From assembly GCA_017484005.1 (NCBI GenBank), contig JAFUTY010000042.1, positions 1 to 64,000 of the forward strand: a stretch of 64,000 nt of DNA. The letters are read 5' to 3'. Positions 47,045 through 56,077 of the stretch are shown here, piece after piece. Origin of the DNA: Selenomonadaceae bacterium. GTDB lineage: Bacteria; Bacillota; Negativicutes; Selenomonadales; Selenomonadaceae. Within the stretch, counting starts at the first letter, position 1; each line of letters opens with the position of its first letter. The notes beneath the pieces are model-generated. The model was not told the DNA's origin and did not search any database. It saw nothing but the letters and a program-made list of their open reading frames with translations. The position numbers and the translations under genes were made by a program.

Positions 47045-48189
47045 TCAGCGTCACGAAGCTTTTATTCGCGCGGGAATATTTTGGAGACCAGCTTCGATAT
47101 ACATCGCACGCCCATTCGATGAAAAATGGTGCAGCGGAAGGAATTGGTCCAGTTGTAGTTTGGAATTCGACGAGAACATGCAATCTCAAATGTCAGCATT
47201 GCTATATGAATTCAGATTCGCAAAGATATTCCGGCGAGCTTTCAACTTCCGAAGCGAAAAAATTCATCGATGATTTAGCGGAATTCAAAGTTCCAGTTTT
47301 ATTATTCAGCGGCGGCGAGCCATTGATTCGTCCGGATGTTTTTGAATTGCTCGAATATGCTCAATCGAAAAATATTCGACCGACTCTTTCGACGAATGGA
47401 ACATTGATAACTCGCGACGTGGCTCAGAGAATCAAGGATCTCGGTGTTGGATATGTTGGAATTTCTCTCGATGGAATTGGAGCTGTCAACGATCATTTTC
47501 GAGGAGTCGAGGGATCATATCAGCGAGCAATGGAGGGAATCGAGAATTGCGTTGCAGCTGGGCAGCGAGTCGGCTTGAGATTCACGATCAATCGTCATAA
47601 TTTTTTGGAGCTCGACAAAATTTTCGATTTCATCGAGGAGAAAAAGATCAATCGAGTCTGTTTCTATCATCTAGTTTATTCAGGACGAGGATCTTCAGTC
47701 GAAGATGTATCGCCGGCAGAATCGCGGCAGGCAATGGATATCATAATTCGACGGACGAAGGATTTCGAGAATCGAGGATTGGAAAAGGAAATTTTGACGG
47801 TGGATAATCATTGCGACGGAGTGTATCTGTATTTGAAGGAAGGATCTCCTCAGATTTTAGAATTCATCAAGCGCAATGGAGGAAATCGATCTGGAATTGC
47901 ATTCGCGGAAGTCGATCCGTTCGGAAATGTACATCCGGATCAATTCACGCAGCATCACACGTTCGGAAATGTTCGCGATAGAAAATTTGGTGAGATTTGG
48001 ACAGATTTATCGAATCCAATTTTGCGAGGATTGAAAGATCGGAAGAAACTCTTGAAAGGGCGATGTGCTCGATGTAGATTTCTCGACTGCTGCAACGGGA
48101 ATTTCAGAGCTCGGGCAGAAGCTCGAACCGGCGATTTTTGGGAATCAGATCCCGCTTGCTATCTCACTGACGAGGAGATTTTTGAATGA
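47041..48189 (+). CDS. nirJ1: radical SAM protein, NirJ1 family (AhbC/AhbD-like haem pathway enzyme)
   Basis: 382 residues starting ISVTKLLFAREYFGDQLRY, the characteristic NirJ1 opening. The radical SAM 4Fe-4S motif is CNLKCQHC; SAM-binding LLFSGGEPLIRPDV follows. A C-terminal cysteine cluster (CARCRFLDCCNGNFRARA) binds an auxiliary cluster as in SPASM/twitch proteins. NirJ1/NirJ2 pairs in anaerobes are related to AhbC and AhbD, which convert siroheme derivatives to haem. No other haem gene is in the window, so the substrate is not proven. Confidence 0.85.
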   Translation: MISVTKLLFAREYFGDQLRYTSHAHSMKNGAAEGIGPVVVWNSTRTCNLKCQHCYMNSDSQRYSGELSTSEAKKFIDDLAEFKVPVLLFSGGEPLIRPDVFELLEYAQSKNIRPTLSTNGTLITRDVAQRIKDLGVGYVGISLDGIGAVNDHFRGVEGSYQRAMEGIENCVAAGQRVGLRFTINRHNFLELDKIFDFIEEKKINRVCFYHLVYSGRGSSVEDVSPAESRQAMDIIIRRTKDFENRGLEKEILTVDNHCDGVYLYLKEGSPQILEFIKRNGGNRSGIAFAEVDPFGNVHPDQFTQHHTFGNVRDRKFGEIWTDLSNPILRGLKDRKKLLKGRCARCRFLDCCNGNFRARAEARTGDFWESDPACYLTDEEIFE

Positions 48190-49181
48190 TCGTTTCATGG
48201 AATACAACGAACGCCTGCAACATGCATTGCGCACATTGCTATCGCGACGCTGGAGTCAAATCATCGGAAGAATTATCGACGTCTGAAGCGAAAAATCTAT
48301 TGGATCAAATCGCTCGCGCGGGATTTAAAATCATGATATTCAGCGGCGGCGAACCTCTCATGCGTCCCGATATTTTGGATTTAGTAAAGCATGCATCGAA
48401 TTTGAAATTGATACCAGTTTTTGGAACGAATGGAACATTGATCGATCGAAAAATGGCTCGAGATCTAAAAATTGCTGGAGCTCGAGGAGTTGGAATTTCT
48501 CTAGATTCACTCGACGCGGAAAAACATGATCGATTTCGCGATTTCAAAGATGGTTGGAAATTGGCAGTCGAAGGCATGAAAAATTGTCGAGCCGAAGATC
48601 TTCCATTCCAAATTCACACGACAATAATGGATTGGAATCAGTCCGAACTTGAATCGATGATCGATTTTGCAGTTGAAATTGGAGCAAAGGCACATCATTT
48701 TTTCTTTTTAGTTCCAACTGGACGAGCTAAAACGATCGAAGAAGAATCATTGCGCGCGGAATCTTATGAAGATGTTTTGACTCGAATCATGATCAAACAG
48801 AAATCAGTGCCAATCGAATTGAAACCTACATGCGCTCCTCAATTCATAAGGATCGCGTCGCAGCTGGGAATTCAGATTCGATTCAATCGTGGATGTTTAG
48901 CAGGATTATCATATTGCATAATTTCACCGACTGGAAAAGTTCAGCCCTGTGCATATTTGAATCTTCCATTGGGCGACGTTCGAGAGACTCCATTCGATGA
49001 AATCTGGCGCGAGAATCCAGTGTTGAAAAAATTGAGGACTCTGAATTATTCCGGAGGTTGTGGAATCTGCGAATTCAAAAAGAAATGTGGAGGATGCAGA
49101 GCTCGGGCGGCATTTTATCACGATGGCGATTTCATGTCTGAAGAGCCCTGGTGCATATATCACGGCAGAAGAGGAGAGTGA
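48186..49181 (+). CDS. nirJ2: radical SAM protein, NirJ2 family
   Basis: 331 residues; the ATG overlaps the NirJ1 stop (ATGA). IVSWNTTNACNMHCAHCYRDAG contains the CxxxCxxC cluster motif, then KIMIFSGGEPLMRPDILDLV. C-terminal auxiliary cluster cysteines: CLAGLSYC, then VQPC and CGICEFKKKCGGCRARA. Partner of NirJ1; the pair is expected to act in sequence on a tetrapyrrole. A hybrid histidine kinase begins 4 bp later. Confidence 0.85.
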   Translation: MIVSWNTTNACNMHCAHCYRDAGVKSSEELSTSEAKNLLDQIARAGFKIMIFSGGEPLMRPDILDLVKHASNLKLIPVFGTNGTLIDRKMARDLKIAGARGVGISLDSLDAEKHDRFRDFKDGWKLAVEGMKNCRAEDLPFQIHTTIMDWNQSELESMIDFAVEIGAKAHHFFFLVPTGRAKTIEEESLRAESYEDVLTRIMIKQKSVPIELKPTCAPQFIRIASQLGIQIRFNRGCLAGLSYCIISPTGKVQPCAYLNLPLGDVRETPFDEIWRENPVLKKLRTLNYSGGCGICEFKKKCGGCRARAAFYHDGDFMSEEPWCIYHGRRGE

Positions 49182-49185
49182 TTCG

Positions 49186-51894
49186 ATGTCTCAGCCAAAA
49201 ACTCTGCTCGATAAAATTTTGCACAGTCGACTTCTAGGATTCAAAAAACAATCGATATTTGCATTCTTCATAACTCTAATCGTGATATGCATTTTGGGAT
49301 ATTACATCCATTGCAAGATGAATCATGAATTGGCGGATTCACTCAAAGAGACAGCGACGCATCAAGTTGAAATGCTGGCATATGGATTTAAGCAGCAGGG
49401 AATTCGCGAATTGGACGATTTGAAAATTTCGGCGTCATTAGTTGAGCGAGGAGTATTGTCGCCTGAAGCATTAATCGAAGTTTCAAAAACAAACAACATC
49501 AATTTTCAAACTGCAATAGTTACGCGGGATGGATTGATTGTCGCGGGAGAATCTATTCCACCCGAAGCATTAGGCGATTTATGGGAGTCATTTCATGGCG
49601 CACCAGTTATGAAATATAACCAGCTTTATGGATTGATTTCAGCCGTTCCAATTCAAATTAATGGAGAATCTGACTCTCTTTGCAGAATCTACGATTCCGA
49701 AAGTTTGAGACATATTTTTGGAATGTTTAATTACAACGGCAATGCAACAGTGACAGTCGTCGCGAACGAAAATAATTGGCTGGTGATAGATCGCGGCGAG
49801 TCATATCTCGAGCCGAGTCCGAATGTTGCCGCAGTGTTTAAAGATCTGTTGGAGCAAATGAAAATCAATGGGCATGCGGTTTCGTACGCTGAACTCAATG
49901 ACGATGCATATTTTTTCTATGGAGTCTATTCATTCGACCGGAGCTATGCAGTGACAGGCTATGTGCCATTGAGCGCAATCGCGGTAGGATTGGAATATTT
50001 ACACGTGCCATTTTTAATCGTGAATTGTCTGTTGATTTTCACCGTTGTCCTTTACATTCGATATTTTTTGCGAACTCGACAGGCGGAAAAATTCAAACAG
50101 GAAAAGATATTGGCAGACGAGGCAAACAAAGCGAAATCTGAATTTTTATCGAACATGTCTCACGAAATCAGAACGCCAATCAATGCAGTTCTCGGCATGG
50201 ATGAAATGATTTTGCGTGAGTGTAAAGATGAAACAATTCTTGAATATGCGGAAAACATCCGAATTTCAGGAAACAGTTTGCTCGGATTAGTGAACGATAT
50301 ATTGGACTTTTCGAAGATCGAAGCGGGGAAAATGGAGATAATTCCCGTCGAATATCATCTAAGTTCAGTGTTAAATGACCTGGTTAATATGATTCGTCCT
50401 CGAGCAGACAAAAAAAATCTCACCTTCGAAGTAAAATGCTCACCAGATATCCCGAGCATCCTCTTCGGAGATGAGATTAGAATCAAACAAGTCGTCACAA
50501 ATATTTTAACCAACGCTGTGAAGTATACAGAAACCGGCGGCGTCACGATGAACATCGATTTTTATCGAAAGACTGATGATCCAGAAAAAATCATGTTGCA
50601 AATTTCGATCGCTGATACTGGAATCGGTATAAAAGAGGAGGATCTTTCCAAATTATTCAGTGCATTTGAGCGAATCGAGGAAAAACGGAATCGAACAATC
50701 GAAGGCACTGGACTCGGAATGAATATCACGCAGCGACTCCTCACAATGATGAATTCAAAACTCAACGTCGAATCAATTTATGGCGAGGGATCGATTTTCT
50801 CATTCGAAATCGAGCAAAAAATAGTATGTGAAGAGCCAATTGGAGATTTCGAAGAAGCATTTAAGCGATCTCTGGCACAGCATAAAACATATCATCAGAA
50901 ATTCATTGCGCCGGATGCAAAAATACTCGTTGTCGACGATACACCGATGAATTTAACGGTTGTGAAAGGATTATTGAAACAAACGAGAGTCCAAATTGAT
51001 ACAGCGGAATCAGGATTGCAATGTTTAGAGCTAATTCGTGAGAAAGATTATGATTTAATATTCTTAGATCATCGGATGCCAGAAATGGATGGAATCGAAA
51101 CATTGCGGCGAATGCTAGAGATTTGGAATGGTCGAGAGGATATTCCGCCGGTGATATCATTAACAGCAAATGCTATAAGTGGCGCACGAGAGATGTATAT
51201 TGCGGCAGGATTCAAGGATTATCTCACAAAACCGATAAATTCGTCGCAATTAGAGTCTATGATGATTCGATATTTGCCGAAAGAAAAAGTGACAATCGAA
51301 GAATCAACCGAGGAAACAGTCGATGAAAATTTGCCGATGCTTGAGGGAATCGATTCGAAAATTGGAGTTCAAAATTGCGGAAGTTCGGAAGATTTTTTGA
51401 ACGCGTTGAAAGTCTTTGCAAATTCAATCGAGTCGAATTCTGCAGAAATCGAGAGATATTTCGAGGCGCAGGATTGGAAGAATTACACGACGAAGGTGCA
51501 TGCATTAAAGTCTACAGCGCGAATCATTGGAGCGACGGAATTATCGGATCGCGCACGACGTTTAGAGGATGCGGGAAATTCGAGTTATATCGATGAAATT
51601 CGCAAAGACAATCCAGCACTTCTCGAGCTCTATCGATCGTATTTGAAAAAATTATCTGCATTGATAGAAGTTGAAGATGATGAATCGAAACCGTTGATCG
51701 ATTCAGCGCAACTCGCGGAAGCATATCAAACATTGAAGGAAGTCTCGGCATCTTTTGATTATGACACTGCAAGTTTTGTGGTGAATTCATTGGCAGATTA
51801 TAGACTTCCGGAATCAGAGCGCGAGAGATACAAAAATCTTCGAAATGCAGTTGAGAAATTGGATTGGGAGACAGTCAATCGTCTAATTGCATAG
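49186..51894 (+). CDS. hybrid sensor histidine kinase with receiver and HPt domains
   Basis: 902 residues from the ATG at 49186 (GAGGAG upstream). Membrane helix near residues 24-45, a periplasmic sensor of about 230 residues, second helix (VPFLIVNCLLIFTVVLYIRYFL). HisKA with the phospho-His near 326 (NMSHEIRTPINAVLG), HATPase_c with N box VTNILTNAVKYTE and GTGLGM. Receiver: ILVVDDTPMN and phospho-Asp near 628 (FLDHRMPEMDG). HPt His near 771 (KVHALKSTARIIGA). A further C-terminal 70 residues are helical. It is the last gene of the TetR-NirJ1-NirJ2 operon. No DNA-binding output is attached. Confidence 0.93.
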   Translation: MSQPKTLLDKILHSRLLGFKKQSIFAFFITLIVICILGYYIHCKMNHELADSLKETATHQVEMLAYGFKQQGIRELDDLKISASLVERGVLSPEALIEVSKTNNINFQTAIVTRDGLIVAGESIPPEALGDLWESFHGAPVMKYNQLYGLISAVPIQINGESDSLCRIYDSESLRHIFGMFNYNGNATVTVVANENNWLVIDRGESYLEPSPNVAAVFKDLLEQMKINGHAVSYAELNDDAYFFYGVYSFDRSYAVTGYVPLSAIAVGLEYLHVPFLIVNCLLIFTVVLYIRYFLRTRQAEKFKQEKILADEANKAKSEFLSNMSHEIRTPINAVLGMDEMILRECKDETILEYAENIRISGNSLLGLVNDILDFSKIEAGKMEIIPVEYHLSSVLNDLVNMIRPRADKKNLTFEVKCSPDIPSILFGDEIRIKQVVTNILTNAVKYTETGGVTMNIDFYRKTDDPEKIMLQISIADTGIGIKEEDLSKLFSAFERIEEKRNRTIEGTGLGMNITQRLLTMMNSKLNVESIYGEGSIFSFEIEQKIVCEEPIGDFEEAFKRSLAQHKTYHQKFIAPDAKILVVDDTPMNLTVVKGLLKQTRVQIDTAESGLQCLELIREKDYDLIFLDHRMPEMDGIETLRRMLEIWNGREDIPPVISLTANAISGAREMYIAAGFKDYLTKPINSSQLESMMIRYLPKEKVTIEESTEETVDENLPMLEGIDSKIGVQNCGSSEDFLNALKVFANSIESNSAEIERYFEAQDWKNYTTKVHALKSTARIIGATELSDRARRLEDAGNSSYIDEIRKDNPALLELYRSYLKKLSALIEVEDDESKPLIDSAQLAEAYQTLKEVSASFDYDTASFVVNSLADYRLPESERERYKNLRNAVEKLDWETVNRLIA

Positions 51895-53664
51895 TATAAA
51901 ATCTCAAAATTGGAAACTCTTTCGAAAGATCGTCAGTGAATCGATTCTCACTGATGATCTTTTTTATTTCCGGAGTCACAGATTCAAATTCAGATTCCCA
52001 TTCAATCGCTAAATCTCGAGACTTCATTCGGTTAATGATAAATTCCTCCGGCATCCATAAAATTTTTCGGAATTCATCTAGATTTTTTCCAAATGCAATC
52101 TCAAAAAATTCCATGGATCTTCCAATTTTCCCTGAAGTTGAGTTTAAAATACACTGAATCGCTCGAATGAATTTCTTATTCCAATGTTTACCGATAAAAT
52201 CTCGACTTCTAAAATATTTTGGATCGAAGATCGGCTGATATTTCATCGGAAACGAATAAATCTGAACATCCAATTCTGCACAAAGCTCAACATTGATACG
52301 AATTCGCTCATAAAAATCCTCTGGAGTGTCCTTGAAATTGTATAAAATATAATTAGAGAGGTTATTAATACCATTTTCCGCGGCAAGTCGAATCGCTCGA
52401 ATGTAAATTTCCTTTTGTTCCAGATGATCAAACGCAATTCGCAATGGATTTATTGCAATTTCAGAGAGCTTTTTCATGTTTTCTGGAGTGATTAATCGTG
52501 CATCGATTCCTTGATTAAAATCGACATGACGCTGCCTCGGAATCCGCTTGAAATAACGATTCCACCATGAACGCATGATAGGATCTAAATTCAAAATTTT
52601 ATCTCGATCCGCAGTTTCAACATTCAAAAGTCCATTCGATTTTCTCAATTCATGAAAACTTTCACGCGTCGATTTTCCTATTCTATGCTCAATTTTGTCA
52701 TAAAGTTTCAAGATTTTTCGAATATATGCCCGACAATTCCAATTCCGTTTCAAATTTTGAATCGCAATATCATATTCATCGGGAGGAATATAGCTTGATC
52801 CGCGCTCAAATCCACAAGATTTAATCTCATCGATAATTTTATTGAAATCTGGAGACGCTAAAACGTTATTATCGAGCAATAATAGATCAGTTTTAGCACC
52901 AAAATACTGATTTATAGTATCGATGTTCGGTTTGATTGAGACTCGATTTTTAAATTCCGGCTCGAGAGTCTTCACCGCGCAAAATTCACAATGACGAATG
53001 CAGCCCCGCGTTGTATATGCAAAATATGCATCGTGCGCAGGATATTCATAATCGATCTCCTCGAGTATCGAATAATCGAGCGGCAATTCATCGATTATCG
53101 TCGCGTCGTCAGAATCGATATCGCCTGGCTTGTCGAGCAGTCCAATATGTGGATGAATTCCAGTCTCTTCGAAAATGTGATCTGGCACGAGCGTCGCCGC
53201 AACTCCACCGACCAAAATTCTGCCGTCGGGATTCAGAAATTTTTTTGCGCCGTTGATTGTCTCAATTGTCTGCTTCCAATAAAAAGTGAATAGAGTTGTT
53301 ATCGCGATCAAATCGAAAAAGGGAATATCGCCACGCTGAAAACGTGAACGATACTCCCTAATTTTCTTTTCGGAATCGATTCCAAAAATTTCGAGGAGAG
53401 GATTGAGAAAGATCCTTTTGCCGGTGCGGAGAAAATCGCTGAATAGTTGAAATGCTACCCCCACCCCCCCCCAGTGTCAAGTACTCTTTTTGAAATATTT
53501 TTTAGAAATTCTTCATGGAGGAGCTGGGTTGCAAAGATTTTCAGATCGCCTTTGAAAAATCTAACATCATCGCCGCGCTGTCTGAAATACGTCGCAAGTT
53601 TCATCAATCCCATCGGTGGATATTTGTTTCGATAATTCGGTTCGAGCAGCAAAATTTTTCTCAT
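51875..53664 (-). CDS. B12-binding-type radical SAM protein, frameshifted at a G9 tract (OFF phase)
   Basis: The start MRKILLLEPNYRNKYPPMGLMKLATYFRQRGDDV is the N-terminal cobalamin-binding-type domain seen in one radical SAM group. After 69 codons the frame stops at 53455, just past G9-T-G5. The rest (529 codons) continues in another frame and carries the cluster motif CIRHCEFC, FGAKTDLLLLDNNVLASPDF and FNQGIDARLI. One more G (10) or two fewer (7) would give a single protein of about 596 residues. The start overlaps the ATPase stop (ATGA). Either a phase-variable gene in the OFF state or a sequencing error. Confidence 0.75.
51928..51966 (+). terminator. terminator of the kinase operon, inside the convergent radical SAM gene
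   Basis: GATCGTCAGTGA pairs with TCACTGATGATC, followed by T6. It lies within the last 30 codons of the opposite gene, which overlaps the kinase 3' end by 20 bp. Confidence 0.75.
53458..53472 (-). repeat. G9-T-G5 mononucleotide tract in radical SAM gene
   Basis: C5-A-C9 on the plus strand. The reading frame breaks here. Confidence 0.95.
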
Positions 53665-55220
53665 TTGAATTCGTCCTCGATTTTGTCGATCAACATTGTC
53701 GAAGTTTCCTCCGGCGTTGAATTGCGAATGATTTCGAAAATTTTTTTTAGCATCTCGCGATCGTGTTCTGGAAGATGCTGCAATTTCTCCTCGCGGAAGA
53801 ATTTTTTTTCCTCGGCTGGAATTTCGATTGCCGGCTGTTCAGATTCGATGATTTCTTCTTCTGCATTTTGAAAAATTTCTTCGATTATCGAGGGCTGTTC
53901 ATCGAGCGATCGCTGAAATTTTTCGAGCGATTCCGCCGCTTTTTCCGCATCAATTTGTTTCTGCTCGAGTTTTTCTTCCTCCTCACGCAAATGATCCTCG
54001 CTGATAAATTTTCCCTGCGCTTTCATTTCATCGAATTCACGCCGCGCACGTTTCGATTCTTCAATTTTTTTCTGATTACTTCGAATCACTGACGCCGCCC
54101 GATAAATTTTCGTGAGTCGATTGTGAAAAGTTAGAGTCATAAGCCGCTCAAAATTAATTCGAGTTGGATTCTCATTGAGATAATCGCGCTGCGAATTTGG
54201 AATTAGATCTTTCGACACAATAAAGACTTCGCCGATGAAATATGTTGTTCCGCGATCTTCTGTGAAAAATTTTTTGAGAGTGCCTTCGTCGCCAATTTGA
54301 ATATTTCCAGCACGAAGCCGGAGTCCTCGCATCGGTGGATTATCTTTTGCCGAGATAACACCTTTGAGATTCGATTTGCCCCACCACATCCATGCCAAAA
54401 ATTCTCCCTGCGCATCTATAAAATTTTCAAATTCAACTCCAAAAACTTCATCAGTAGAAAGTTTTGTTTTGAATCGAGTTTGATAATTTTTGAAAATCGG
54501 TTCGCCATTGATTGTAATTTGATAAGTCTCAATTTTGAATCCCAATTCACTCGCATGATTTTTGATCTCGTCTTGAAATTGAAAATTCGGCTGATAATCT
54601 ACCGGCGCGACGAATGATAAATATTCTCGCACTCTATCGATATCAAGAAGATCCATATTTTCCGGATTGATTTGCTCGAGCTCGACTCTGAAAAAATGTG
54701 CATCTGGATTTTCTGCGCGTCGATGTCCAAATTCATTTATCCAATCCAAAACTTGCTGCGCGGAATATTGTTTTCCATTGAGATTATTTTCGTAAATCAG
54801 ATCTCTCATTTTTTTCGCATCGCAAGTCATGGATCTCTCGCGCGATTCGCCTTTAAATTTCGAGACGAATCGAAGAGTCTTGCAATATGCCAATCCACAA
54901 AGTCTCCCGATTCCTCGAAATCCTCGATTCACTCCGATTCGCTTTTCAGAATCAGCGATATTGCCGAGAATCGATTCAAATTTTTCATCGGGAATTCCCA
55001 TCGCGTTATCTTCAATCACAATTTTTCGATTTTGGCGATCGATCGTGATTTTGATTTCCGCATCAGATTCAGTCAAAATTTCTGAACGGATCGCCTCGTC
55101 AATCGAATCGCAGGCGTTTTGAATATACTCGCGATAGATTGTCCGTGAATCTTGATACATTCCAGTAGTTAAATTTTCGAGGATGTTTGCGCCAAATTTG
55201 TACTCATGCTCATTCATCAT
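53661..55220 (-). CDS. GHKL (Hsp90/MutL-like) ATPase
   Basis: 519 residues; ATG after AAAGGAG. The Bergerat fold is intact: N box EYIQNACDSIDEA (E31, N35, D38), G1 IEDNAMGIPDE (D71, G75) and G2 NRGFRGIGRLCG (100-105). A central S5-like region (LIPNSQRDYLNEN) and a long coiled coil (about 390-470) follow, then a short helical end. The layout recalls Hsp90-like and MORC/MutL-like ATPases found with nucleases in bacterial defence loci; function here unknown. Its stop overlaps the radical SAM start by 4 bp, implying coupled translation. Confidence 0.85.
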   Translation of the reverse strand: MMNEHEYKFGANILENLTTGMYQDSRTIYREYIQNACDSIDEAIRSEILTESDAEIKITIDRQNRKIVIEDNAMGIPDEKFESILGNIADSEKRIGVNRGFRGIGRLCGLAYCKTLRFVSKFKGESRERSMTCDAKKMRDLIYENNLNGKQYSAQQVLDWINEFGHRRAENPDAHFFRVELEQINPENMDLLDIDRVREYLSFVAPVDYQPNFQFQDEIKNHASELGFKIETYQITINGEPIFKNYQTRFKTKLSTDEVFGVEFENFIDAQGEFLAWMWWGKSNLKGVISAKDNPPMRGLRLRAGNIQIGDEGTLKKFFTEDRGTTYFIGEVFIVSKDLIPNSQRDYLNENPTRINFERLMTLTFHNRLTKIYRAASVIRSNQKKIEESKRARREFDEMKAQGKFISEDHLREEEEKLEQKQIDAEKAAESLEKFQRSLDEQPSIIEEIFQNAEEEIIESEQPAIEIPAEEKKFFREEKLQHLPEHDREMLKKIFEIIRNSTPEETSTMLIDKIEDEFK

Positions 55221-55295
55221 CTCGAGCTCCTTTCATTTAAGTTGAGATAGAAATTCGACAAGCACCTCGCCGATCCATTTAGACAGTTAAATTTT

Positions 55296-55991
55296 TTATA
55301 AATGCATATTCAATATCAACGGCTCAGAAAATCCATTCGAATATCGATAGAGTTTCAAATCGCGGTCGAAAATTGGATTCACCGCATGAATGATTCGATG
55401 ATGATTTGGACAGACGATCAATAGATTCTCACTATTGTTATTGTAGCTTTTTGAAAAAAATTCGATGTGATGTGCCTCGACGAGATTCGTTCCATAACTT
55501 TCACCAAAATTTTTCCCGCAGATCTGACATCGAAAATCATAGATCGATTTGAGTTGATTCCCGATTTCTCGATTAAGTTTTCTAAATTTGCCAAGATGAA
55601 ATCGCTCGACAATCTTTGCAGATTCATCCTCGAGCGCATGTTCAATTTCAAATTCTTCAGCATCGATTTCAGCGTGAGTCTCGAGAATGAAAAGATCTCT
55701 CGATTCAGTTGGCGAGATCGACAGAAATTGATCCGTTGTGAGTTTGAGGAGATCTTTCAAATCGCGCCGATACTCGATTCGCCAAATTGGAACATGATTT
55801 GGATCTTTGGCTCGATCAAATCCAACGTTTCGAATCACTGCATTGAAAATTCTGTTGAGATAAAAAATTCGAATCGGGAATTTCTCGCCATGGTTAAGAT
55901 TGATCGCAAATTTTTTCTGATCGAATTGCGAAAGTGAAATTCCATGCTCGAGGACTGATTTTGAAATTCGTTTAGAAATGATGAAATCCAT
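55296..55991 (-). CDS. HNH endonuclease-domain protein
   Basis: 231 residues from the ATG at 55991 (GGTGA 5 nt upstream; a GTG at 56000 is weaker). The N-terminal 140 residues are an unrecognised alpha/beta region. The C-terminal HNH domain reads YDFRCQICGKNFGE ... NLVEAHHIEFFSKSYNNNSENLLIVCPNHHRIIHA, with both zinc CxxC/CxxH pairs and the catalytic HH. It lies 75 bp upstream of the ATPase gene in the same direction. Likely a DNA-targeting nuclease. Confidence 0.85.
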   Translation of the reverse strand: MDFIISKRISKSVLEHGISLSQFDQKKFAINLNHGEKFPIRIFYLNRIFNAVIRNVGFDRAKDPNHVPIWRIEYRRDLKDLLKLTTDQFLSISPTESRDLFILETHAEIDAEEFEIEHALEDESAKIVERFHLGKFRKLNREIGNQLKSIYDFRCQICGKNFGESYGTNLVEAHHIEFFSKSYNNNSENLLIVCPNHHRIIHAVNPIFDRDLKLYRYSNGFSEPLILNMHL

Positions 55992-56004
55992 TTTTATCAC
56001 CGAT

Positions 56005-56033
56005 TTGCGTTTAGTCGAATCGAAGTCTATAAT
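56005..56033 (+). promoter_or_regulatory. promoter for the outer-membrane protein gene
   Basis: TTGCGT and a perfect TATAAT with 17-bp spacing, ending 45 bp before the ATG. Confidence 0.75.
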
Positions 56034-56077
56034 TTCGGAAGTTTTCTTTTATTGAAAATTGGAAGGAGTTCTCTGAA

